Shown: piece after piece, positions 20,145 through 29,215 of the stretch
Layout of the letters: every line of letters starts with the position of its first letter
How positions within the stretch are numbered: position 1 is the first letter of the stretch
Assembly: GCF_007097395.1 (NCBI RefSeq)
Contig: NZ_VKDC01000005.1
Location: 186,001 to 250,000, forward strand
Source of the DNA: Fulvivirga sp. M361
Lineage (GTDB): Bacteria; Bacteroidota; Bacteroidia; Cytophagales; Cyclobacteriaceae
Length of the DNA: 64,000 bases
Reading direction: 5' to 3'
Notes under the pieces: generated by a model
What the model saw: the letters and a program-made list of their open reading frames with translations, nothing else
Database searches by the model: none
Told to the model about the DNA's origin: nothing
Program-made: the position numbers and the translations under genes

Positions 20145-20152
20145 CAAAACTA
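20145..20152 (-). promoter_or_regulatory. Candidate -7 box for the ECF sigma gene
   Basis: On the minus strand the bases read TAGTTTTG, a full match to the Bacteroidota -7 consensus TAnnTTTG, 17 bases before the sigma factor ATG. No convincing -33 TTTG partner was found at the usual distance, and the implied leader would be short, so this is a candidate only. Confidence 0.35.
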
Positions 20153-20520
20153 AAAAATAGAACTCACTGAAATTAAAGCAGTTTCATTAAGTAATCATTA
20201 AGTTTTATAAGACTCCTGGTTTTGCATGTTTCGGAAATTCTCAGGTTAAAATCTTGCTTTATGCTTTTATAATCTAATTGAGTATAATCTACTCTGATTA
20301 TCTTTTAAATCGATTGAAAGATAAGTATAAAGCAATTTTTATCGTTCTAAAAACCTCATCCTTAATTTAATAAAAAAAGCCAGGTTATACATAAACTCAA
20401 ACACTATGACAAACTCATCACATTGTCAATCATCCATTTAAGTTGAGTATTTTCTTAAAAAGCAGCTCAATACAATGATCATTTATCATGCCTGACGAAT
20501 AATACTATTACTGCATTTTA
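20153..20520. other. Intergenic region between divergent units
   Basis: About 370 AT-rich bases between the sigma factor gene and the T9SS-protein remnant. No open frame of interest, no RNA gene and no clear hairpin terminator were seen. It should contain the rest of the promoter region of the sigma/FecR/Sus operon. Confidence 0.4.
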
Positions 20521-21053
20521 TTGATAATAATATATGCACATGAAGTCAGGTCTATCTCTCATGCTACCATTATTAAATTTATGGTCCATCATATCATTGG
20601 TACAGGAACAAATTCAGAATATGTACTAGGAAGTGTTGGTGCTCCTCTTCCTGTAGAGTTATCGGGCTTCTCGGCTAAAAACACACCCTTTGGCGTTAAT
20701 TTGAGTTGGCAAACTACAACCTATTGGATAACCACCCCGGAAATGGTCATAAAAACTATTATAGATTAACCCAGGTAGATTATAATGGACAAAGTGAGCA
20801 ATTTGATATTATAACGATAGATGTTAATATACAGGTTGATCATGTTCCTTTTGTCTATCCTATGCCAGCAACTAATGTCATCAATATCGTAATGACTAAC
20901 GATGCAGCCTTAAGTATCCTGAATGTTAATGGCCTGAAGTTATCAAACCACTCACTCAAAAAGGGTAAAAATAACGTGAATATCTCGGGTTTAACGAAAG
21001 GTGTTTATTCACTAAATATCGCGGGTAAAAACTCGAAACTAATTGCAGAGTAG
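20521..21053 (+). pseudogene. Remnant of a T9SS-exported surface protein (C-terminal part, frameshifted and internally deleted)
   Basis: Two overlapping frames together spell the end of a typical Bacteroidota exported protein. The first frame (to about 20769) contains GAPLPVELSGFSAKNTPFGV then NLSWQTT, the standard segment that precedes the C-terminal sorting domain. The second frame (about 20706-21053) contains HKNYYRLTQVDYNGQSEQFD and then a T9SS type-A-like tail with VYPMPATNVINI and GLTKGVYSLNI. In intact relatives some 30-50 residues separate NLSWQT from KNYYRL; here they are missing and the frame changes near 20725. No 5' part of the gene is recognisable. This is decayed debris, not a working gene, and the original product cannot be named. 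Confidence 0.7.
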
Positions 21054-21056
21054 ATA

Positions 21057-21640
21057 TAGGCTTTCACCCACGTAACGTTAACTCCGGTAAGGCTATTGCA
21101 ATCGCTATCATTCTTCTAACTCTCTGGTGACTCGAAATGCCTTAGAACAGAACTCGCCATTAATCCTTGGTTAGACAAAGGCCACTTAATTATGGAATAT
21201 TGATACCATCAGGCCTTGAACTTATTAACCAGGGCAGATCCTGTTTTCAATCTGACCACAGTGTAGATGAATATCCAACCGCAGGAAAAACATCAATTTC
21301 ATACATGGCGACAAAATGGGATGAAATCAACTAAAATGAGTTAAAAATAAAAAATAAGCCCTCAAACTTGCTTGGCTTATCAGCATAAATAATTGTTCGC
21401 TTATACGGCATTCACGCTCTTTCAATGTACAACTTTTTGATAATCAAATACAAGAATTTCACACATAAGGAAGAAGGCTCATCAACAAGCTCTTATCAAA
21501 ATCAAGCAACATAAAAACATGTTCTGAATCCATAGAATAAGCATTTTTCAGCATTGTCCATAAAATTGTCCATTGTTCAAAAAAGGTTTATCGACAGGAT
21601 ATTTTGACTTTTGGTTGAATTTAGTTGAACTAGGAATTTT
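21057..21640. other. Intergenic region upstream of the surface-protein cluster
   Basis: About 580 bases between the decayed T9SS gene and the outer-membrane barrel gene. Short coding-like stretches without starts occur around 21195-21330 in two frames, including LELINQGRSCFQSDHSVDE, but no family is recognised. The promoter of the downstream five-gene cluster should lie near its end. No hairpin terminator was identified. Confidence 0.35.
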
Positions 21641-23365
21641 TTGAAGAATTTATATTTTTTGGCATTTCTTTTCTTAGGATTCTCACTACAAAGCCAGGAC
21701 CTGGAAACAGTGGTTGAAGATACTAAAGCTAAGGTAACGGGCTTTTGGGACGGTATAAAGAATGCAAAGCGCTTTGATCTTAAAGGTTCTGCCAACCTCT
21801 CAGGTCAATATTATACGGTAGATGGCATTGAGCCACGGTTCGACCCTTTTGTTTATACTTACGGAGGCAATGCAGACTTTTACCTCTACGGTATTCATAT
21901 CCCCACTACCTTTTCCATCAGTAGTCTTACAAGTCGGTTAGGTCAGCAATTCAATCGGTTTGGCGCCAGTCCCAACTATCGGTGGATCCGGCTACATGGA
22001 GGATATCGTATGATGGACTTCTCCAGCTACACATTTTCAGGTGTGACCTTTTTAGGGGGTGGCATAGAGTTAACCCCAGGCAAATTCCATTTTTCTGCCT
22101 TCTATGGCCGGTTAAGAAAAGAAGTATCCGGAGACATCACCTCTGGCGGTCAAACCTTTTTTCTACCTTCTTTCAGACGTAATGGATACGGGTTCAAAAC
22201 AGGGTATGATGATGGTAGGAAAAATATAAACCTGATCTTTCTGAAAGTCCAGGACGAAGAGAACTCCATAACTATACCGGAAGACGGTTCATTGCTACCC
22301 CAGGATAATCTGGTGTTGAGTCTGCAAGGTGGGATCGCACTCTTCGACCGAATACAGCTTAAAGGAGAACTTGCTAACAGTATTTTGAATAGAAATAAGC
22401 TGGCGCCCGAAATTAAGTTAGACCATTATCGTATCTACAACCAATTCGGAAGCATTTTCCAACCCACGAGTTCTACCGAGATCAACAATGCATTCAATAC
22501 TTCGGTCAACTATGCTTTCGGCAACTACACTATAGGGGCTACTTACGAATACATTGATCCCGGGTACACCTCATTGGGCACCTTTTTTATCAATAATGAC
22601 CTGGAGCGGTATACTATTGATTTCAGTGGTTCTTTATGGAAAGGTAAAATGAGTTTTTCCGGAAATGGTGGTAAGCAAAGCAATAACCTGGAAGACAATA
22701 ATGCGGATAAGATAGTAAGAAACGCCATCTCCGGCAGTTTTAATCTCAACCCTGTCCCTTCGCTGAATATCTCAGGTAATTATTCCAATTACACCACACT
22801 CCAGGAATTTTTAATTGACTCGGAGTTAGATACGCTGGACTTCGTGCAGGTCAATAATAGCTACCAGGCATCTATCGCATACGGCTATGCCGTGGGAACC
22901 TGGCGTCATAATATATCCCTTAATGGCAACTATCAAACCGATGTTACCACCCCGGAAGCTCCTGATACACCGGATGAGCGAAGTTTTATTCAAAATGCCA
23001 CCATCGCTTATCAACTAAAATACCGGCCTGCGAATCTATCCATTGTATTCGCTTACAATTTTAATGATTCCGATTTTGGAGCTACTCAAACAAGACGGGG
23101 GGGACCCTCCTTACGGGTAAGCAAGTTACTACTAAAAAAGAAACTGAAGCTCAATTTGAGTCACGCTTACTTCAATAATGACCAGCAGGGAAGCACCATC
23201 AATGGTATCCAAAACGCCCGACTGGGAGCAAACTATACAATCAGTAAAATGCACCTCTTAAAATTAGACTCCACGATGATTATCAGAAATCATAAGTCCG
23301 ACGTAGTCCGGGGAGACTCTTTCACGGAGGTGATCACAAGACTGAGCTACAACTTTAGATTTTAG
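21641..23365 (+). CDS. Outer-membrane beta-barrel protein, unknown function
   Basis: 574 residues. The start is TTG at 21641: an in-frame stop lies at 21626-21628, no ATG precedes the signal peptide, AGGA sits seven bases upstream, and the peptide from this TTG (MKNLYFLAFLFLGFSLQSQ) is a good signal sequence. The rest alternates polar and hydrophobic residues in short strands and ends in an aromatic (RLSYNFRF), the classic C-terminal strand of an outer-membrane barrel. No specific family is recognised. It is the first of five co-oriented genes for exported proteins and ends six bases before the next ATG. It may act as the membrane anchor or channel of that set, which is inference. Confidence 0.75.
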   Translation: MKNLYFLAFLFLGFSLQSQDLETVVEDTKAKVTGFWDGIKNAKRFDLKGSANLSGQYYTVDGIEPRFDPFVYTYGGNADFYLYGIHIPTTFSISSLTSRLGQQFNRFGASPNYRWIRLHGGYRMMDFSSYTFSGVTFLGGGIELTPGKFHFSAFYGRLRKEVSGDITSGGQTFFLPSFRRNGYGFKTGYDDGRKNINLIFLKVQDEENSITIPEDGSLLPQDNLVLSLQGGIALFDRIQLKGELANSILNRNKLAPEIKLDHYRIYNQFGSIFQPTSSTEINNAFNTSVNYAFGNYTIGATYEYIDPGYTSLGTFFINNDLERYTIDFSGSLWKGKMSFSGNGGKQSNNLEDNNADKIVRNAISGSFNLNPVPSLNISGNYSNYTTLQEFLIDSELDTLDFVQVNNSYQASIAYGYAVGTWRHNISLNGNYQTDVTTPEAPDTPDERSFIQNATIAYQLKYRPANLSIVFAYNFNDSDFGATQTRRGGPSLRVSKLLLKKKLKLNLSHAYFNNDQQGSTINGIQNARLGANYTISKMHLLKLDSTMIIRNHKSDVVRGDSFTEVITRLSYNFRF

Positions 23366-23371
23366 CAATCA

Positions 23372-26300
23372 ATGAAGAGTATCTATTTGAAATACAATTT
23401 CATTACTACCCTACTCATCTTATTATTGAGTAGCAATACCCTGGCTCAAACCTCCAGGTTCCCAATAAGTGTATCTTTTAATGTGCCGCTACCACATCAG
23501 CAATCTTTGATCGGATATGTGGCTTCTGAAGGACGTCTCAACGCTTCATTACAATTTAATGGCAATGCCAATCAATGGGATACCCGTCTGAGGTTAACCA
23601 TAGAAGGGATAACCAACAATGTCAGAATTCAAACAGATCCAAATACATTCATCGAGCCGTTAAGACTGAATCAGTTTGAGCTTACCAGTCTTAGCACCGC
23701 AGACCTCACTCCTTATTTTGATTATGCGAATGCCGTATACAAAGGAATATCCGCCAGGAACCTGGAAAGTAACGGCGGAGCGCTACCGGAAGGAATGTAC
23801 CGATTTTGCCTTGAAGCACTTGATAATCGCACGCTTACGCCGTTGAGTAACCAGGTTTGTGCAAATGTGAATATCATTGTCCGGCAGCCTCCCCTGCTCA
23901 ACAGGCCCACTTGTGGTGAAGTGATCAAATTCTCACAGCAGCAAAATTTCTCTTTGAGCTGGGGGTCGGTACCCGGAATTAGTGACTATCGTTTGACAAT
24001 AGCCGAGGTTTTGGAAGGTCGCACGCCGATGGATGCTTTGGAAGTCAACAATCCAAACATGGAGACCTTCGAGGTAATGGGCAACTTCTTCCAAATTCCC
24101 CAGGACGCCTTTCTCCGGCTGAAACAAGGGCACCAATATGTATATCGTGTACGCGCCGTAGATCCATTAGAACAAACCAACCTTTTCAACGATGGGTTGA
24201 GCACTATTTGTACGTTCCAGTATGGGTATAAAGTAGATGGTTCATTGACGCTGACTGAACCTGCAAATCAAGAAGTTATTCCTCCGGTGGCATCCACCGT
24301 TTTTAAATGGAGCAGTCCAAACAACCTCAGCAAGCAACAACAACTCAACTATCGTATAAGAATTGTAGCAATAGAAGAAGGAGATGACCCTGATGATGCG
24401 ATTCAAAACAATACTACAGTATACGCAGACAGCACACGATATACCAATGGTTCTTCGGAATGGAGCATGCGCCTTAGAGAATCCCTGGTACCGGAGAAAA
24501 AATATGCCTGGCAGGTAAAAGCTTTTACAGAAGGTATTGAGATCGCTGCCAGTGAGGTCAGGACCTTTGAAACCTCCCCACTCATCTCAGAGGTACACGC
24601 CGGCAAACATGTTATTGCCATTACCACGCTTGAGGAAGGCACAACATTCTCCAATTTTTCAGGAAAAGGAACACTCATCCTGGATGCTGACAGTAACCGG
24701 TACGAGGTATCATTTGCTAACCTGGAAGTGCAGCTCTATTCAGGAAGGATAATTCTGAAAAATGGGACTATAACGTATGATCTGCCTGAAGAATTTGAAG
24801 ATATTTCACTAACGCCCAAAGAAGCTAAAAATGCTGAGGCCATATTCTACCCCGAGAAAGTCCAATTGGATAAGTATGCACTACAAATATTCGGGCAAGT
24901 GCGATGGGACCTGCCATTCCTAATGAATGAGGGATCAAAGCAAGATATCTCTTCTAAAAAGATATGGGCAAATTACGACGAACTAAGAATCAATGACAAA
25001 TTTCCCCTCGAATCAGGGAACTACTTCAATTTCCTGGACCCTTATGACCTACGATTACTGCTTTTAGAGGACAAGGCGGACTTTTTAGTAAGCAATAATA
25101 CTTATCAACAGCGCTTTTTTGGCCAGTTCATACTCCCTGGTGCCATTGATGGCAATGAGATGGATAGCGTTAGTTTCCAGTTTCGGAATTTCAACCAGCT
25201 TTTCTACAATCGTATGGAAGAAAATGCCAGCAACGGACTTGCACTCTCTTCAAACGCTAAATTTCATCTGGTTCCTAAAATCACAGTGTTTGATCTTGAT
25301 GATGGTCAGTCTCCGGGCATCCGATCATCAGATCAAATATGGAAGGGGGTTTATTTTGAGCAATATGATGTGGTATTGGAGAAAAAATTTGACAGCAATC
25401 ATTTCGTATTACCTGAGACCATCACACACCCCATCGTCCAGGGGCAATCGACTGACCACGAAGCAGAAGTATCTACCAGTGGTTTGCAGTTTAGAATGAA
25501 GCTGTCCTATGATTCATCAGACCTGGTAACGTTCAATACATTCGGCGGTCATCTGCGACAGGTTGAGTTTTCCATTGTGGATAATTTGATTGAAAAAGGC
25601 CTTTTTGAAGCTTCTATCCACGTTCCTTTTATCCGTGATGAAGTGATCGACTGTGAAGTCACCTTGACGGACGAGGGGTTCGAAAATGACCAATTGCAGA
25701 CAGATCTGTCATTTCATACCATCGCTTTTGGAGACAAGACTTCAGACGACCGATTCCATGCTTCTGCCACACTCATTGAGACGCCCTATTTCGACGCTTT
25801 CAATGCGCTTAAAACAGACCTGGATTTTCGATGGGACCATTTTGAGATTACCCTTGATGATGTTACAGACCTTAAGATCTGGGGAAATGGAAAGGTGGGT
25901 TTCAACACACCCGGAGGTAGGTATCAGCTAGATGAATACGTGGTAGCGCGACTGGACCAATATGAGATCACCGTTTTTGACCTTGGTTTCGAGCTCTACA
26001 AATCTATCTATGCCGCTTCCACAGGTTACCAGATCTCTTTCGGTGAAGATATCACCGGTAGAAATGGCAATCCTGTAGCATCGGAATTCATCACGGCCCG
26101 GGGTTTTGACCGGCCCAGGTACCAAAGCTCAACAGGATCTGATCCCGGGGCCCTGGAAAATCCTGCTGAAGTTCAGCAGCCATCATTAATTGGTGAGGAC
26201 AGAACGGACCTTAACGACAGGCGAAAAATACTGGACAATCAAACATCACATTGGGGAAACTTCACAGAAGGGAACGATAGCTTTTACAACCATCATAAAG

Positions 26301-29215
26301 CCGGGGAAGGCGCTATGAAAAATTTTAGCGTTGAGCCCTATTCCTCTTTCTACTTCAAGATGAACCTATTGGTAATTATCGCTGAGTTCAGTGGCTTCAG
26401 GGTAAAAGATGATCCTGAATGGGGGGATTGTACAACAGGATTTGGTTCTGCCCTGATCCGGTTCCCATTTGAATACAATGGTAGCGCAAAAATCACCCTG
26501 GGAAAGACAACAGGTGATGACCCGTTCAACTACTGGATGTTTGATGTCTCTTACGGTATGGGAGAGTTTGCCAACATAACGAATCCCATAGATGATATGA
26601 TCTACAAAAAGTTAAACTCATCAGATAAAGATAACTATGGGATAGGTCAGAGAGTAAATGCTGCCGAACATTTGGAATATGAAAAACAGGAGGAGCTTGA
26701 AAGACTGATAGAAGAGCAAGAAGATGACATCAATATGTCAAAATTAAGGGAGAAGGAGGATGCAATGGCAAAAGCACAACAAGAACTTGATTTGCTCAGG
26801 GACAAATCTACAGATAGAGAATATCAGCAAGCAAAAGATGCTTATGAAAATGCGGATCGAGTATTAGAAGAGAGAATAAAGGAATTAGAGGCTCCATATA
26901 CGGAGCTTAAAAAGGAAATTGACCACCTGCAAAAAGAGAGTATTGACAAAAAAAAGGCTTTTGATGAAGCTAAGCAAAGACTCAAAGATCATGGCAATAT
27001 GCTTGTTAAAAACCCTAAGCTGCGACAGTTGCAGGAGAAAGCAAACATGCATAAGGAGAAAGGAGAAAAAGCGGAACTTGCTGCAGTAAAGAGGGAATAT
27101 AAGCAAATATTGGAAGGGCTTCAGGACCATTCTCATAAAAAAGATTATGAAGAAAAAAAGCGTGCTTATGAGCAAAATGAGGCAACAATAATCGAGAAAA
27201 AAAAGAAGTTAAAAAAGACTGCTACTGCTCGGTTTAAACGAGAAATCGACTACCTGAAAAAAGATAGAAACAAGAAAAGAGATTATTTCAAAGTTGCAGC
27301 TAACAGAAAAAATCAAAGAAGGGAAATAAAAAAGGTCACTACGATCGATGCGCTGGAAGAAAAAGTTGCCAGGCTTAAAAAACAAGTAAAAAAAGAGAAT
27401 GACCGGTTATCTCCAGAAGACCTGGATGACCTAAAAAAACTTAAATCCAAAGAGTTGGAACTTGAAAAAGAGCAAAAAAAATATAATGACTTCATAAAAG
27501 CGAACAAGCATATTGTAGAAAAAGAAGAGAAGTTAGAAAAGGACGTGAAAGAGATACCAAAGCTGATTGATCGCAATAAGATAGATATTGTTGTAAACGA
27601 CAGTATGTTGAAAACAGCTAGACAAAACAAAGCCAATAACGAGGAAATAGCTGAATTGCTTTCAAGGAGGTCTGCATTGCAGGAAAAGCACGAGAACCTA
27701 ACCAAAAAGATGAATGATGCAAATGCTTTATTAAATGAACACAATAAATGGAAGGGAGTAGCTTTATACAACGCAAAAGAACGATTAAGAAAAAAAACAG
27801 AAAATATCCGGAATGAGATAGACAAAATAAAGGCAAAAAGAACCCAAGAATGGAGTAATCGAAAGCCGGAAAAAAGTGCATTCCTGGATAAAAAATCAAA
27901 AGAATTATCTAAAATAAAAACTTACGTAGAAGACCGAGAGACTATATCAGAGCGTGATACTGATCCGGATAAGGTAGGTGCTCTTTATAAAAATACAGCC
28001 AAAAGATTAGCAGGTAGCCAGAAAAATGCCTTGACCGACCAGCTTAAGGGTACGGCGAAAAACTTCCGAAAAAGGCCTAATTCAGCAATGTTCCCAAATG
28101 TTATTGTTCGCAAAGAAATGACTGGGGTCAGAAAAGCGCTTTTAGATGGAATCCCTATGGGGCCCATCACAATGACCGGGGGAATGGTCCGGGTATTCAA
28201 ACACATGAACTACGACCTGGATGATGATACCAAAAAACTAATAGATACTTACAACGGAGCAACAGGTACAGACAATACTGAAGATGCAAAAGCCCTGGCT
28301 GACTTACTTCGTCAAAGTACAGTAAGTAACGCAATGGCCGGTTCAACTTTAGGCACATCAACGGATAACAGTGTCGTTTTCAAGCCTGACCGAAATGTAA
28401 TTGGAGGAATGACTGTGGCTACGTCCATTATAGATACACCCACTTTTGGCGCCACCTTTAGTGGAACAGCCACACTTGATGTGGGTTTTGGCGAGTCCGG
28501 TTTCTTTCGCCTGGATACTTCCATGGATCTATTTAACATGAGAACCATAAGCCGGGTGGTAGACTATTCTATGTTTCAATCCAGGGCAACCGCATTTTTT
28601 TCCTGGGATAAGAAAGGGTTAAAAACAGGCGCTCTGACCGCCGACTTCGTCACAGGGTCTAACGTTTTATGTGGGGAAGGGGACCTGGCTTTTCTCTATT
28701 ACCGTGAATCGGACTTTCATAATGTCATTTTGGAAGTAGGAAAACCGGATAAAAGAGTGTACCTGCTACCCGGATGCTTGGGAATGAGATGGTCCACCTA
28801 CTTCAAGTATTCAAAACTACGTGCAGGCACGGATCTCGAATTACATTTAGCAGCAGGCCTGGGAGCAGAATTCAGAACGCCCCAGATCAATCTACAGGTT
28901 GTGGTGGTAAAAGGCCGCGCCAAGGCTTTTATCGACCTCGGCCTCATTGTTGGCGCAGAGATCAACCCTAAGTTCCGGTTCACCAAAGTAGGAGGCTTTT
29001 TGGAAGGTAATATCGGTGCATACATCGACTACGAAGTGCCGGTTGCCGGTAAATATGGTACGCTTACAATAGCTGAATTCTATGCGTTGGCCAGGATATT
29101 AGGGACCTGGCCTGAAGATAAGCCTATGAACGTTGAGGCTGACGTGTTAGTACGATTCAAAGTGATAGGGATGAGTAAGGAGATCACATTCAACTATAAG
29201 AAGGAAATAGGATAA
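23372..29215 (+). CDS. Giant TANFOR-like secreted protein with a central coiled coil
   Basis: 1947 residues. A signal peptide (ends SSNTLAQ) is followed by a domain of about 150 residues resembling the TANFOR domain of Bacteroidota (FPISVSFNVPLPHQQSL, LPEGMYRFCLEALDNRT, NRPTCGEVIKF). Two fibronectin-III-like segments follow (about 170-390; FSLSWGSVPGISDYRLTI, STVFKWSSPNN). Residues about 400-1090 are beta-rich. Residues about 1090-1530 are a highly charged Lys/Glu coiled coil with A-rich codons, quite unlike the flanks. The last 400 residues are beta-rich again (GATFSGTATLDVGFGESGFF). Its stop codon overlaps the ATG of the fibronectin-III gene by one base. It is probably a cell-surface structural protein; no enzymatic motif was found. 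No C-terminal T9SS tail of type A is evident. Confidence 0.75.
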   Translation: MKSIYLKYNFITTLLILLLSSNTLAQTSRFPISVSFNVPLPHQQSLIGYVASEGRLNASLQFNGNANQWDTRLRLTIEGITNNVRIQTDPNTFIEPLRLNQFELTSLSTADLTPYFDYANAVYKGISARNLESNGGALPEGMYRFCLEALDNRTLTPLSNQVCANVNIIVRQPPLLNRPTCGEVIKFSQQQNFSLSWGSVPGISDYRLTIAEVLEGRTPMDALEVNNPNMETFEVMGNFFQIPQDAFLRLKQGHQYVYRVRAVDPLEQTNLFNDGLSTICTFQYGYKVDGSLTLTEPANQEVIPPVASTVFKWSSPNNLSKQQQLNYRIRIVAIEEGDDPDDAIQNNTTVYADSTRYTNGSSEWSMRLRESLVPEKKYAWQVKAFTEGIEIAASEVRTFETSPLISEVHAGKHVIAITTLEEGTTFSNFSGKGTLILDADSNRYEVSFANLEVQLYSGRIILKNGTITYDLPEEFEDISLTPKEAKNAEAIFYPEKVQLDKYALQIFGQVRWDLPFLMNEGSKQDISSKKIWANYDELRINDKFPLESGNYFNFLDPYDLRLLLLEDKADFLVSNNTYQQRFFGQFILPGAIDGNEMDSVSFQFRNFNQLFYNRMEENASNGLALSSNAKFHLVPKITVFDLDDGQSPGIRSSDQIWKGVYFEQYDVVLEKKFDSNHFVLPETITHPIVQGQSTDHEAEVSTSGLQFRMKLSYDSSDLVTFNTFGGHLRQVEFSIVDNLIEKGLFEASIHVPFIRDEVIDCEVTLTDEGFENDQLQTDLSFHTIAFGDKTSDDRFHASATLIETPYFDAFNALKTDLDFRWDHFEITLDDVTDLKIWGNGKVGFNTPGGRYQLDEYVVARLDQYEITVFDLGFELYKSIYAASTGYQISFGEDITGRNGNPVASEFITARGFDRPRYQSSTGSDPGALENPAEVQQPSLIGEDRTDLNDRRKILDNQTSHWGNFTEGNDSFYNHHKAGEGAMKNFSVEPYSSFYFKMNLLVIIAEFSGFRVKDDPEWGDCTTGFGSALIRFPFEYNGSAKITLGKTTGDDPFNYWMFDVSYGMGEFANITNPIDDMIYKKLNSSDKDNYGIGQRVNAAEHLEYEKQEELERLIEEQEDDINMSKLREKEDAMAKAQQELDLLRDKSTDREYQQAKDAYENADRVLEERIKELEAPYTELKKEIDHLQKESIDKKKAFDEAKQRLKDHGNMLVKNPKLRQLQEKANMHKEKGEKAELAAVKREYKQILEGLQDHSHKKDYEEKKRAYEQNEATIIEKKKKLKKTATARFKREIDYLKKDRNKKRDYFKVAANRKNQRREIKKVTTIDALEEKVARLKKQVKKENDRLSPEDLDDLKKLKSKELELEKEQKKYNDFIKANKHIVEKEEKLEKDVKEIPKLIDRNKIDIVVNDSMLKTARQNKANNEEIAELLSRRSALQEKHENLTKKMNDANALLNEHNKWKGVALYNAKERLRKKTENIRNEIDKIKAKRTQEWSNRKPEKSAFLDKKSKELSKIKTYVEDRETISERDTDPDKVGALYKNTAKRLAGSQKNALTDQLKGTAKNFRKRPNSAMFPNVIVRKEMTGVRKALLDGIPMGPITMTGGMVRVFKHMNYDLDDDTKKLIDTYNGATGTDNTEDAKALADLLRQSTVSNAMAGSTLGTSTDNSVVFKPDRNVIGGMTVATSIIDTPTFGATFSGTATLDVGFGESGFFRLDTSMDLFNMRTISRVVDYSMFQSRATAFFSWDKKGLKTGALTADFVTGSNVLCGEGDLAFLYYRESDFHNVILEVGKPDKRVYLLPGCLGMRWSTYFKYSKLRAGTDLELHLAAGLGAEFRTPQINLQVVVVKGRAKAFIDLGLIVGAEINPKFRFTKVGGFLEGNIGAYIDYEVPVAGKYGTLTIAEFYALARILGTWPEDKPMNVEADVLVRFKVIGMSKEITFNYKKEIG

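Noticed and set aside
26885-27899. Minus-strand frames rich in Phe, Leu and Ser that look like membrane proteins
   Set aside because: They are the complement of the Lys/Glu-rich coiled-coil codons of the giant protein; AAA and GAA on one strand give TTT and TTC on the other.
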